From Nemophila menziesii (lineage: Eukaryota > Streptophyta > Magnoliopsida > Boraginales > Hydrophyllaceae): 64,000 bases of DNA. The DNA lies in contig JARWIR010000051.1 of assembly GCA_029959085.1 (NCBI GenBank), forward strand, positions 2,294,001-2,358,000, written 5' to 3'. Shown here in pieces: positions 34,764 through 47,520 of this stretch. A program made the translations under genes and the position numbers. The stretch's first letter is position 1, and each line of letters opens with the position of its first letter. The notes beneath the pieces were generated by a model. That model saw only the letters and a list, made by a program, of their open reading frames with translations. It was not told where the DNA came from and ran no database searches.

Positions 34764-37700
34764 ATGAATATTGATTGTGGACCATCGAGAAGAAGAGGGA
34801 AGGAACGAAGGATGAGCCGATGGAGGGTCATCAAATCCAAGTTCCTTCCCGGTTGTATCCGACCATCATCTATGGACATTGAAGAAGGTATGTTAAAAAT
34901 CTCTACAATTTTTTTTTGTTTAATAAGTTTGAAATGATACTTAAATAATAATTATTAATTATCGTTGTAAGTGAACATTATTTGAAGTCTTTTTTTGAAA
35001 ATAAATCATGTATTTGTAGAAAATTAAATCTGTTGAAATAAATTTTAGAAGATATTTTAATAATTATATAGACTTTTTTTGGCTTCGATAATAATTATAT
35101 AAATAATAAATAAGATTTCTTAATTTGTGTATAGAAAATCAAGTATAATAACTTTTTAGAGATGAATGAAGTACCAAATTAAGTAGATATGATATGAACA
35201 TAACTATTATGTAAATAACATTTTATGATTATTATTATTAGTATCTTTTTTTTTCCGATAGATCTAACTTGTCTAAACATGTCTATTTTCTTTACGGAAT
35301 GGAGGAATACATAGGAAGGACCCACTAAATTTTCATTTTCTTTAAACCTATAATTTTTCTTCATTTTTAAATTTATAAGTTAATTTTTTTTGTAACTTAC
35401 CATTACACTTGATCCTTCATTTTATATATTAAGAAAAAAATCATTTATTTTTACTATTTTATTTCGGACTGATTTGGATATAGAAGTTGTGTCAAACAAA
35501 TTTTTTTGGACCCTTTATAGTTCTATTGTACCTTTCTTTTATAAATTACTATTTTATAGACAAAAGGTACTGTCAAATGCTACACCTTTTTCGAAATGTT
35601 TTTTTTCTTTTTCGACCTAAAGAAAAGGAAAAGCTTTTTTCTTTTTTCTTTTGTTTGTTGCACTAGCTAATGAAAACGAAAAATTATTAACAATATAAAA
35701 TAAGATGTGACAACATAGATTTTGGATTTTAGCCACTAGAAACAAATTATGTACACTTTTTTTTATCAAAAGCCAAATACGGTACATGCATATTAACATG
35801 TATACACAAATAAAAAAAAATTTCGTTTTCTCAAATTTAAGAGTTTAAGCTTAGACCAGATAACAAGTAAACACTGATAATATTTTTTTGGCACGAATTT
35901 AGAAATTTAAAGCCTAGATTTGACCCAATTTACTTTATTTATAAAAATTACCTAGAGTCCTCTTTTGTTTTTGTTATTTATACTTCAGGCTCCTTTTTTC
36001 TAATTTATGAAAAATCATTATTCACCTTTAAACTTACACTTAATTCCATATCTTTTAAAATCATCGTAAAATTATTATATTTGATCCTTATGGACTCCAC
36101 CTATTTTTCTAACTTCTCAGTTTTTTAAATTATCCTAACGTTTGTCTTAACTTATTAATTCTTTATAGTCACTTCTCGATTTTTCCGAACATACACTCGC
36201 CCGACAACATATTTAAAATCATTCTAAAGTTGTTCTTAACATATAAAAATTCTTTAGGACCCCTTTATGTTATTTTTTAACTTATCGATTATCACCACGT
36301 CTATTATATTACCTTTTTAAGATTAAGTTTTATTTATTTATACAAATATTTGTTATTTATACAATATTGAATAAGTGTATAACATAGCTATTAACTAATT
36401 CAAAAGATATATATAAAAACATACAGTATATTTTTACATAATTTAGGAACATATAGTGCAATTTTTTTCTTGATATAGGAACTTATGCTAAACAGGAATT
36501 ACATTGAACTTCTTTATCCATTCTCCTTTTCGGAAAAAAAAATTTCATAGGAACCTATAGTGCAATTACCTCAATAAAATGGTGAAAATGCCCCTCCCCC
36601 AAATAAAAATTCCTGACTTCACCCCTGAAATTTCTTTCACACGCTCCACACTTGGTTTTTGCATGATATAGCAGACTATAAGGCATTTTCTACCTAATAT
36701 AAGGTGCTATAGTGCAATTTTTGCTCGGACCTTAAACTCGACTCTTACTTGTTTGAAATTAAATCACAAGCACTAATCTAGTATTCAAGGCAAAAAATAC
36801 ACATATTTGTCTAAGTTCATTTCTTTGACAAGTTTTTTGCATATTTTTCAGACAAATATGCAAATAGCTTTTATATATTTGCAATATATAATATTGATGG
36901 TTTTTATACAACATGATTAATTCATACTTTTATATGATCAACAGCTCAGAGCTTGCCATCGGCAACCCCTGTGCCACGTTACGCGGCAACTCCAAGCCCG
37001 TTGGCCTTCCATTCAGCTACCTCCGCCACACCGGGCCCACGCCCAAGCCTCCAAGCGAACATAGCGTCAACCTCTCGCGCGCTCGCGCAACTCAACATTG
37101 CTCCTCAGCTCCGAGAATTCACCGTAGAGGAGCTCAAAATAGCCACCAAATCGTTTCAGCGTAACCTTATTCTAGGCGAGGGCGGTTTTGGCAGAGTTTT
37201 CAAAGGGTGGATATCTCATCGAGGGCCCACTTCAAGCGGAGTAGCTCAAGTTGCTGTAAAAATACTGAATCCACAAGGGGTCCAGGGCGACAGGGAGTGG
37301 CGAGTAAGTTTTTTATTTTTTAATTTTTAATTAAATGTCTCGATTATATAACTAAATTTATCTCTTTTTAAAAATATTTTTCAGGTGGAGGTTGATTTAC
37401 TAGGGGAGATCCACCACCCACATGTAATAAGACTCCACGGTCATTGCAACGAGGGCCAAACGCGGGCTCTCGTCTATGAATTTATGGACCGTGGCAGTCT
37501 CGAAGACCACCTTTTCAGGAGTAAGTATAATTTTCTTTGTCTATTCGACTATGTCTTTTTTAATAAATATTTTGAAAAATACAAATTTTACCCCTATTTT
37601 AAACAAAAAATAGCTAGCTTAAATTTTGAAAAATTTCGCTTACGAGCCTCCTAAACTTGTCAAAAACAGTCAAGTTTATTTTTACCTTTAATTAGAAAAA

Positions 37701-39283
37701 AAATTCTTAAGATTATTTTGAGTAATATAGGAACTTATGGTGAAATTAAATAAAAATTTAACTTAGGTACCTATAATTAGAGGGTAGATTCACAATTTTT
37801 ACTCATACATCTTTTGAATCCGCCATTGAGTGTAGTGATTTTTTTTCAAAATACAGGGACGTACAATGAAATTAATTTTTTCTTTTGTTCGAAATGTGTT
37901 ATAAAATCCGTCTTGTGGTTCAGAAGTGCAGGGAGTTTTGGTGTGGCATCTCCGCATGAAGATTGTTGTGGAGGCGGCGAGAGGTCTCGTCTTCCTCCAC
38001 GAACAGGCGAGAAGGCCAATTGTATTCCGGGATTTTAAGGCGTCTAATGTGCTGATCGATCAGGTATATAACTATAACTCATACTTTATTATTTATTTGC
38101 ACTACGAGTCTCTATATATTAAGTTGTTTTCCTTATTCTGGTATTCACAGAATTGGAATGCGAAGCTCTCAGACTTCGGGCTTGCAACTGAGGGACCTAT
38201 GGGTAATGCGCCTTATGTGAAGACCAAAGTGATGGGGACTCTAGGATATGTTGACCCTCACTATGCTCGTACAGGTAAATGTTTTTTTCAATTTGTTACT
38301 GCATGTATCTATAGTGTCATTTTTACATAATACATGGGCTATATTGCATACTATGCATAATACCAAGACCTATAGTGCATTTGTTTGGTTACATAGGGAA
38401 CTGCGGTTCATTTTTGCATAGTATAGGGGAATATAGTGTAATCTTTTCATAATGTAGGGACATAAGTGCAATTTATAAAAATGGAGTTGCCTCCATTTTT
38501 TGAGTTAATTGCACACTAGATCCTTATATTTTGTAAAATATGGCATTATAGTTCCTTATATTATGTAAAGTAATGTATTATTTAACAAAGACCAAAACTT
38601 TAAATTCTACAAGCTATGATTATTTTTTTATTAAAAAGAAAAAAAAGTACTTGAGTTTACTCTCAAAAGTTATTTTTTTAGGCTTTATTTTATTTTGTTT
38701 ATATGAATATTTTGCTGATTCTATAATAACATATATGAATTTATACTTTGTATATTGATTATATGTTGTTACTGACTTAATCTAATGATGTGCAGAACAT
38801 CTAACTGTAAAAAGCGACGTCTTCAGCTTTGGCGTTGTACTGCTGGAGCTTATCACGGGGAAGAGGTCGTATGATAGAAACCGCGACATTAAAAACCTTG
38901 TACAGTATCCAAGGTTTTTGTTTAATGGTTGGCCGAGGTGCCAACAACTTGTTGATCCTTCTCTACAGGGTCAGTACCCAATAACCGCCGTGCTCAAGGC
39001 GGCTAAGCTGGCATATAAATGTGTCCAGCCGGACCCAGAGAACCGTCCCTATATGAGCCAGGTTTTAAGGGAGTTGGAATCCCTGGAGAATTATGCGGAC
39101 TTGGCAGCTGATAATCCAGAATACCAACCACCCCCACCAGCTAATCAAGGTGGGTCAAGCCGCTCACAGATGGGATTAGTACGTGGAAATATGCAACCAG
39201 GAAGAAATCCAGCCATTACTCCGATAAGGACAGGAGTGCTTTATCGGTCCGCCCGACCCAGTGGCACTCCTCAGCATCCCTAG
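34764..39283 (+). CDS. Receptor-like cytoplasmic kinase (RLCK VII/PBL-like), six exons
   Basis: Exons: 34764-34887, 36945-37303, 37385-37520, 37924-38063, 38151-38274, 38796-39283. All junctions are GT-AG and in phase; 456 residues. Exon 1 encodes a basic N-terminus with [11 protein letters not shown], similar to PBL34-36-type kinases, but Met-Asn replaces the usual myristoylated Met-Gly. Kinase motifs: GEGGFG (119-124), VAVK Lys147, FRDFKASN with Asp243, DFG (261-263). The activation segment ends DPHY (288-291) where relatives have APEY. The Pro/Gly-rich tail begins near residue 380. The protein would be a cytoplasmic Ser/Thr kinase relaying receptor signals. Intron 1 (2057 bp) and introns 3 and 5 carry a shared degenerate motif. 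The exon-1 assignment rests on family resemblance plus splice phase. Confidence 0.87.
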
Positions 39284-40838
39284 GCATGTAGAGATGCTTA
39301 GTTTAGATTATGCTTTTAAATTTCAAAACTTGTGTTTGTATGAACTTTCTGCTTTCTTTTAATATGTACGATATTTTGCATGATAATGTGTTATTTTGCA
39401 TAATACAGGTACCTATAGTTAATGATAATCATTTTAAAAGGAACAATTAAATATTAAAAAACAACTTATAAAAGCAAAGACAAAATAAATTGGAAAGAAA
39501 AAAATAACAAACTATTAAAAAGGTCCTCAGTGGTAATAAAAAGCAAAATAAAAAGAAAAAATCCAATCAGAAAGAAACCATATTCATTCTCAGTAATAAT
39601 ATTTGACAATAGAGAGAGTTATACATATGGATCGTATTTGATGTGGATCAAAACACACCATATTCATTCTTATTAAGAATCCATTTTTAATAGTAATGTA
39701 AAACAAAATAATTTTATACAAGAGGTCTGGTTCAGTTTTAAAAAGATTTGGTTTTCATTTGGGTTCATAAATTCGATATTTTATTTCGGTTTTACATAGC
39801 ACGATCGAATCAAACTGAAAAAAACCAAAATTTTCTTCTTGATTTTATGTTTGACTGTTTAATTTTCTTGTTAGGTTCGATTTCAGATTTTTTATTTGCT
39901 CAACTCTAGTGCAGGTCTATGTTACCATCACCCAATAATATTTTCACAGTAAAAAAAGAAAAAAGTATTTTCAAACCTTCAAACCTGAAACCACCAACAA
40001 CTTCGTCAAAGTATTAACTCCAATATTAATGTAAGATATCTCAACACAATTTGTAGTCATTTATGGACATCAATAAATATTCAGAATATTTTGACCATTT
40101 TACATGTAAGAATTATCTTATCCTCTAGGCTTATATCATAATATCAATATTTATGAACTTTAATAAATATTCACAATAATGTAACCATTATACATGTCAC
40201 TGATGTCAGAATTATTCACTAAACTTATATAAAAATATAATTAAAACAAATTTAGAATTTAAAATGAAAAGTAGCACATTTTATTTAAAACACGTTTCCT
40301 AAATTGAAAATCGTTAATAATATGTATTTTTTATTTTAAATCAAATTTCCTAAATTAAAAAAGAATTGACAAAATTAAAACTTCTATTTCATTAAAAAAT
40401 AGTTTTATCGTGTGATTTTTCAATCAAATCTCTGCTACTCTGAGAAAAACACGAGGTAACCCAGGTAATTTCCCTCTTGTAATTTATTTTTGCTAAATTA
40501 TCATCATAATCGCCTCATTACACCAAAGTTTAGTGAAAAAAATGAAAAAAAAAATCTAATTAACGATGCAGATCTATGACATTACACTCGATTTGATTTT
40601 TGCAGGAGGAAAAAATGGTGTTAGTGTTGGCAATAGGGGATCTTCATATCACACACAGAGCACCTGATTTACCAGCAAAATTCAAGACCATGCTTGTTCC
40701 TGGAAAAATTCAGCATATTATTTGCACAAGAAATCTTTCTATCAAAGTAAACAAATAAATCTCTTCTTTGGGAATTTAATCTTTCTAGCTATTAGTTTAT
40801 CTCATAGATGTATTAGTTTTAGTTTTGGATTTAGCTTC
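38873..40838 (+). repeat. Segmental duplication, copy 2
   Basis: Partner of 27648-29560. It starts inside exon 6 of the intact kinase and runs through about 1.3 kb of AT-rich non-coding DNA to VPS29 exon 1 and the start of its intron. Homology ends at about 40838 (GTTTTGGATTTAGCTTC), where copia sequence begins. This copy has ancestral linkage on the kinase side; copy 1 keeps it further on the VPS29 side. Confidence 0.9.
40615..40746 (+). pseudogene. VPS29: VPS29 exon 1, orphaned
   Basis: An open 44-codon exon beginning [11 protein letters not shown], with the GDLH metal-site motif of the VPS29 phosphoesterase-like fold, and ending CTRNLSIK. It is preceded by the acceptor TTTTTGCAG (40605) and GAGGAAAAA, and followed by the donor GTAAAC at 40747, phase 0. 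It matches the first exon of plant VPS29 closely. The next exon is not here: the intron runs about 90 bp and is replaced by a copia remnant. Exon 2 survives only in the other duplicate at 29576. Non-functional as a gene. Confidence 0.9.
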
Positions 40839-40845
40839 TAATTAA

Positions 40846-41650
40846 GTGGGAGTAATGGCAGACGATGGGAAGGTCATAATTGAACAATTCAATATACTAA
40901 ATTTTGGTTTCCGGCGGATGCAAATAGAAGACTATTTATATCAAAAAGATCTTTTTTCACCTCTTGGAGGAAAGAAGAAAAAACCACCAACGATGAGCGA
41001 TTCGGATTGGGATATCCTGGATAGAACGGCATTAGGGACACTACGTTTATCTCTAATGCCATCAGTTGCTTTCAACATTAAAAATGAGAAGACCTCAGAA
41101 TACGTAATCGTGACTTTAAAGAGGATGTACGAGAAACCATCAGCATCAAACAAAGTCTATTTAATGAAGCGCTTTTTCAACATAAATATGGGTGAAGACG
41201 TAGATATTGTTGAACATCTAAATGAGTTAAATAATGCGACTAGTCAGTCATCTTCTGTAGGTGTTAATTTTTGATAATGAAGTCAAGGATCTCTTAATTA
41301 TGTCTATTTTGTTGGATTCGTGGAACGGCATGGTTATGACCTTAAGTAATTCACAAGGTCTAATCAAATTTCGAGCTGCATATGTTATTAATGTCGTTCT
41401 CAATAAGGAAATGCAAAGAAGAAATTATGGTGAATCTTCTGGAACGGTTTTTAATGTTGAGAGTAGCGGAGGTCTAAATCACGTGATGGACATAACAACA
41501 AGGGTCAAGGATTTGCACGAGAAAAATCAAAACACCATAGGAGAAATATCAAACATCTCCAAAATGGAAAGGGTAATGAAAAAGATGAAGGTTGTTGGTA
41601 TTGTGGCAAGATGGGACATTACAAGCGAAATTGTTTTGCCTTGAATAAAC
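40846..41650 (+). pseudogene. Copia gag, copy B
   Basis: Starts close to a Met (MADDGKVIIEQFN) and gives 142 codons of UBN2-type gag (SDSDWDILDRTALGTLRLSL, SEYVIVTLKRMYEKPSASNKVYLMKRFFN). After a frameshift near 41260 gag continues (DNEVKDLLIMSILLDSWNGMVM). A second shift near 41590 is needed to read the zinc knuckle CWYCGKMGHYKRNC. No LTR or primer site lies upstream; the DNA changes to duplicated kinase/VPS29 flank within a few bases. Confidence 0.85.
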
Positions 41651-43265
41651 AAGGAAATAATCAAGGCGAGAAAGTTCATTCCTTCAATATTACTGAAGAA
41701 CTACAAGATGCATTAATTTATCATCAGAACACATAGAGAGTCTTGGGTTATAGATTATGGTGATTTGTTTCATGCAACTGGTCAAAAGTAGATTCTCTTA
41801 AACTTTTTACAAGGAGACCTTGGAAAGGTATACTTAGGTGATGATGCGAGTTGCAGCATTATTAAAAAAGAAGACGTATAAATAAAATTGTTGAATGAGT
41901 CAACATTCCAATTGAAAGATAACAAATTTGTGGCAGATTTGAGAAACAATCTGATTTCAGTTGGACAATTAGCTGGTGATGGATATACTATCAAATGATC
42001 TATTCTCAAAGATCGGCGAACAAATTCCATGCATAAGGATCTAAATCAATTTTAAAATAACAATATGTGGGGATTAGTCGAGAAGCCGAGATAGCACATC
42101 ATTATCAAAACAAAATGGGTGTTTCACAATAAATTAAATGATTACGGAATTTCCATAAGGAACAATAAGTGTCTAATAGCTCAAGCCTACAATCAAGAGG
42201 AATAAATCGAATACGATGAGACTTTTGCATTTGTATCTAGAATGGAGTCTATTAGGATGCTACTTGACTTTACGAACTTCTAGAACTCTAATTTATAACA
42301 AATGGTTGTGAAGAGCGCATTTCTAAATGGTACTCCCTCCGTTCCACTAAATTTGTCCACTTAGCTTTTCACATATATTAAGAAACATAATAAATGCATT
42401 CACCATTACAAAAATACCCCTAATAAATTATCTTGATATCTTAAATGTGTATTGGAAATATAAATTTCAATATTTTTATAAGGGTAATAATGGAAAAAGT
42501 AGGAAAAAAAGTGTCTTGAACTCCTAAGTGGACAATATATTTAGAACATTATATTTAGTAAGTGGACAATTTCAGAGGAACAGAGGGAGTATTATTGAAT
42601 AATAATTCTACGTCAAACAATCCCTAAGGTTTGAAAGCTCAAAAATTTCCATTTATGTATTCAAACTCAGAAACCCCTTTTATGGCCAAAAGCTAACCCT
42701 AGAATTTGGTATGGCCCCTTTAGAAAATTCTTGATAAACTATGATTTTGAAAGAGGTAAGTTCGATTCTACAATCTATATCAATAAGAAGTTAGAAGATG
42801 TACTTTTTCTAGAAATTTTTTTCGATGGCATTACCTTTGGAGCTACAAACGTGTCTTAATGCAAGAGATTTTCAGAAAGGATCCATCGAGAATTTGAAAT
42901 TAGTATGGTGGTAGAGCTAAAAATCTTTCTCGGGCTTCATATAAATCAAAGGTAGGATAGTTGCTTCACCTATCAAGCCAAGTAAATCTGATAAATCATC
43001 AAGAAGATTGTAATCTGATATGCAAATAAAATGGAGACACCAATGCCAACCTCTATTAAAATCGATAAAGATCAATATCGGAAGAACGCACATGAGAAAC
43101 CTTACCATGGCATGATATACCTAACAACGTCACATATGGATATTATGGTCATTGTTTGTCTTTGTACAATATCTGAATCATATCCAAAGGAATCACATCT
43201 CATGGTCGTTAAACGCATATTTTGATACTTAAAAGAAACTCTAAGGATTTCCTTTTGATACTTAC
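41651..43265 (+). pseudogene. Copia protease/RT remnant, copy B
   Basis: Decayed protease-region sequence leads to LISVGQLAGDGYTIK near 41950-41990. Integrase is missing and RT remnant sequence follows immediately (VFHNKLND, RMESIRMLLDF, VVKSAFLNG). A Stowaway MITE sits in the RT segment at 42333-42589. Homology to copy A covers 13606-14276 and 15786-about 16100. It ends at about 43265, in the region corresponding to ESHLMVVKRIFRYLK. Confidence 0.8.
42333..42589. mobile_element. Stowaway MITE with TA target duplication
   Basis: Terminal inverted repeats CTCCCTCCGTTCC and GGAACAGAGGGAG, inner match ATTTGTCCACTTA / AAGTGGACAATTT, 257 bp. TA lies at both flanks (42331-42332 and 42590-42591). 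This is the classic Tc1/mariner-derived Stowaway structure. It interrupts copia copy B and is absent at the matching site of copy A (about 13957). Confidence 0.95.
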
Positions 43266-44810
43266 AACAGTTATTATTAATCAAGAGCAATAGCTTTTAC
43301 ATTTTTCCATACCTAATACATGTAAGAATAGTAATTCCAAAATATAAATTAAAGCAACAAATAATCAACACCTTTGTAAATTATTGACCCACTCTATTAG
43401 AATAAACTTATACAGGTCATAAAGATATGAATTGTGAAAGAGAAGGTTTGGTTGATTTGTAAGGAAGGTATGAAACTAGTCGAGCTTGGTAGTATGAAGA
43501 ATTAAAAGAAATAGAAATTATGATCGAAGAGAACGAAAAGAGAGAGAAGGAAAGAGAAAACTGAAACTTCCCCATAAAAAACAAGAGATTTAACATTGTG
43601 ATATATGGTGGTTGGGTGGTGTTTTATACGATGGCGTTGGTTTCTTTGGTGGTGGTTTTGGTTACGTGGGGTTGTGTTACTAGAGATCACTTTTTCCTGA
43701 GGAAACCCCTTGGTGATTAGAGAAATAGGGTAATTGGTTTAACAATAAAATATGGATATTGAGGTTCCTAAAAAATGATAACTATACGCTGAATAATATA
43801 GTATAGAACCTTGAAACAAGATTCAATGCAAATTCAAACTTTGTAACGAATAAACGAACCAAAAAGAGATAACAAAATTAATAACCAAAACGAGATTAAA
43901 TCTAAACTGCAATGCAACTATTGATATTAACCCTTATAAAGATACAACTATTTGTATGATTAGTGATGAACATGGTGACATTATTGTTGAAGAGAAGTGG
44001 TATTCTATAAAATATTAAAACCATGAAGTTGAGACCGTGACAATTTACACTTTTTCCAAGTTCCTTTGATGATATTGAACCTTCTATTTAGAACAACCAC
44101 GGGACCCTCATGAAATATCTGAAAGACGGTTATCTGTATTGTGAATCGTCATTTATTCCTCTTATGTTAGATACATTATCTTTAGATAAATATAATATGT
44201 CTTTCTACTGGATATCTACAAAGAAAAACATAGATGTTAATTAGGTTTCTAAATAAATCTTTACGGGGTTTTGTTTATAAATTGAGTTATAAATCAGTTG
44301 TTCCTAATTAGTCTCATGTATCCTATCTGATTGCAAGTGTGTTCTATAATCATTCAGGGATTTGTTGATTTTTCAGTAGTTGAGTAATTTATTTATTTTT
44401 ATTTAACATATTAACATTAAAACACAAACAAGATATAATATTTTAGTTTTTTCATAGCTAATTCGTAATGATGAGAAGATAAAATTTTATTATAAAACAA
44501 GGAAAAAAGTATTGAAAACCATATCCAGAAATTTATATAAGATATTTATAAAGTTATTTAAGATTTGTAATAATGTTTGCTTAAAAATAAAATAAAATAT
44601 TAAAAAACTTGTAATAATTAATGAGATTACATTAATAAGTTCATTTATTCAAGAAAGAGAAAGAAATAGAAAATAAGAGAGAACCTATGAAATGGTGACA
44701 AAAAATGAGTAAGTAGAAGTAAAACAAGAAGTTGACCTCTTCTCCTCTTTGTCATTACATCAGTGAAAATTATCAATCTAAGTATAAATATACTTTCTAT
44801 TTTCTTTCTC
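43266..44810. other. Intergenic, nothing recognised
   Basis: AT-rich sequence without a coding frame longer than chance, and no repeat or RNA gene recognised. Confidence 0.45.
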
Positions 44811-44814
44811 TATA

Positions 44815-44815
<1 letters not shown>

Positions 44816-44883
<68 letters not shown>
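44816..44883. repeat. TA dinucleotide microsatellite
   Basis: About 34 uninterrupted TA units. Confidence 0.97.
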
Positions 44884-44886
<3 letters not shown>

Positions 44887-45830
44887 CAATTTTTGTTAGA
44901 AAGATAAAGGCTTCGAATGTATCATCAAGAAAATACCTTATTCCTTTTCTTAACTATTAGGCCTTGTTAAGTCAAAACTCTTAGTTCATAGACTACGTGT
45001 GTTTTTAGCTAGCTGAAACCTCACATTCTACACACCGCTCAAGACTCCCTAATATTGAACTTGCTTCTACGCATTTCTTACTAATTTTTTCTATTTTTTA
45101 AATAATGTTTTCATGTAAAATACACTATTTGTTGTGGCACTATACTAGGACACACTACTTACTATCAACGACTTACTAAAATCATGATTAATATGTACTG
45201 TAAATATATTCTATGAAAAATCCCTATACTATACACTACAAAACTTCAAATTTAATGCTAAAAAATGATAACAGCGATGAGAACAACGAATCCCCACCCC
45301 CAGTTCAAATGTGAATCGTGCCCCCACAACTCAAAAAGACTCAATAAAGAAAATAAAATTTAAAAAATACACTACCACATAGTTAACCAGAAAGAAAGAG
45401 TACTTACCTTCACGGGGATCGCTACATCCCCAAGTTAGCGGTTGACGTTCTCGATCTATGAAGATGTGCTTGTAACTCCCTGCCCCCAAGTTGTTGACAT
45501 TCTCCTCAACTTTCCATAGACTCCTGAATCGTAGAATTCCAAACTTGTATGTGAAAGTTACGGCTTCTAAAACAAAGCTACCGGATACCAAAAATTTGTA
45601 TCTTTTTTACAGCGTGTGTGTGCGGGATACCTCTTGGTCACCGTACTATGGTTGTCTCTTTTGACGATATAGGTTGACGAGTGGTATACCACCTGGGAGG
45701 CACGGTAAACCGTTGTACTTCCTTTCCCTCGGCATGAACACCGTATTGGCATAGTGTCCGAACGGTTCATCCCGAGCAGTATACCGCAGGGAAGGCGTGC
45801 TATACCGTGAATTTGTGATAAAAATATGAT
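44884..45830. other. Intergenic; short direct repeat pair
   Basis: No gene recognised. Two related 30-bp segments lie 95 bp apart (45684-45713 and 45779-45808, 22 of 30 identical), each opening GTATACC and closing ACCGT. The local base composition is richer in G+C than its surroundings. Confidence 0.45.
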
Positions 45831-45833
45831 ATC

Positions 45834-47515
45834 AAACACACACCTGCAGAGAGTTAACTACCACAGGTGTACAGATCATTGACGAGTAATAAAAGTTAAT
45901 ATGTAATAGTATTGTCTTCACATGTACTACAAAAGTTAATCTTTAAATGTTTTCTCAGAAAGTGTCTTAGAATGAGTTGCTTAACTAAAAAAAAAAGATA
46001 AGTATTTTTTTTTTGGTTTATGGACTAGAATCCAATAGCGATAAATTAATGAAGAAATAAAGATTCACTAAAAACAATTAAATAAAATAATGAGAAGAGT
46101 ATGAGAATATAGCTCGAGAACTCGCAAGTAATCTCCACTAGTATCGATTTTACATTTTATTGTTAAAGGGTGAATTGATAAATATGCAATAGTCAGGATT
46201 CCAACTTCTTCCTAACTTATGTTAGAGTAGCTTATGAAGATACTCAACACTACTAGGGGACTCGGGTGAGGTGACCATATGCAAAGATCGGTAAGTCTCT
46301 AATCCTATTGACTATCTAGTTAGGCAAGCCCTTTAGGATCACAACTGCACACTAGATGATTATGTATCGTCCTCAATAAACGAACCCCCCGTCAAGGTGA
46401 CAGTCCTAATTACTAGGGTATGCCCTTTACTTGGCTAGAACAAGGGATGATATTAATGACAAATACACAATGCAAATCATATTAAATAACAATTCAATTT
46501 AAATATGCATTGTTCCAAATCCAATAAAAGTAACTTAAAGTATGATATTCATGTTAAGAATGAAAAATAGAATAAAATTATACTATTAATTGTTGACGAA
46601 TGATGAAGGATAGAGTTGGAATGACATGAACTGCTTCCAAATTTCTTCTCCTCTTCTTTATTCTGCTCCAGACAGCTTTCTCAACTGTAATTCTGACTGA
46701 GGGTCCTTTTCTACACAAGAAAGAAAGAATGAAATGCTCGTAGACAAGCCAAGGGATGAACTTCATTACGTTGTCATAGAATAAGGGGTCTCATCAATAG
46801 ACGAGATTCCCACATTAAAACAAGGACTAATTTTGGACTAAGTGATTTCACTCAATATTTACATTCAAAAGAGTCATGGAATAATTTCCCCTGCGCTTTT
46901 TAGTAATATAATAAAACATCGCAATCGCAATAAGAAAAGAAGAATATGTAATATAAATATATATATCCATCACATTATTAGGGTTGTGGGACTCTTTAAG
47001 TGGCCTAATCCAACCAAAAAACGTTTTACTAAAAGAGGACTGGTTCGAACCACGACATCGGTAAATTTAATAAATTTCTCAATTCAACTCCAAATCACAA
47101 AACCTTAGTTCCCACGTGCTTCTGATTTCATGTAGTAGCTAAAAACCAAAAAGCTACTCCAGAATCTTTATCAATCTCATGTGGTAACTCAAAGAAGTCA
47201 CTTCCTAAATCTGGGTAGAACATGCTTTCACTTTCTAAAAGTGACCGAGTCGGTCTTTTACGCTGTGACTAAGGGGTGATCTTGTTTTACCGACTTCGTA
47301 TCATCATCTCAGAGTATCTAGGAATCCAAGTACTTAATAATTCCACACTCAACACACAAATTATGCACAAAAGCTCTAAAAGTAACATAAACACCGAAAC
47401 TAGACAAGAAAGTTTAAAACATCAAATAATGGGGGAATTCCTCAAATAAGTCCTCAATGCCCCTAAAATGATATCTCATGATTAGATTAAATCTATCAAA
47501 TAAATGGTGACATCA
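45834..47515 (-). repeat. Diverged LTR, minus strand
   Basis: The right end GGTGACATCA (47515) is the reverse complement of a TGATGTCACC LTR start. The interior contains GAACCCCCCGTCAAGGTGAC (46383-46402), ACTCAACACACAAATTATGCAC and CAAAAGCTCTAAAAGTAAC, shared with the other LTRs here. ATATC follows the right end and also occurs at 45829-45833, which may be the target duplication, but the left end would then start AAACAC rather than TG. Left border uncertain. Confidence 0.6.
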
Positions 47516-47520
47516 ATATC

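Noticed and set aside
44763..44960. 65-codon ORF with alternating Tyr-Ile
   Set aside because: Translation of the TA microsatellite.
47030..47070. tRNA T-loop-like GGTTCGAACC
   Set aside because: No matching acceptor or anticodon stem around it; a chance palindrome in AT-rich LTR-flank DNA.
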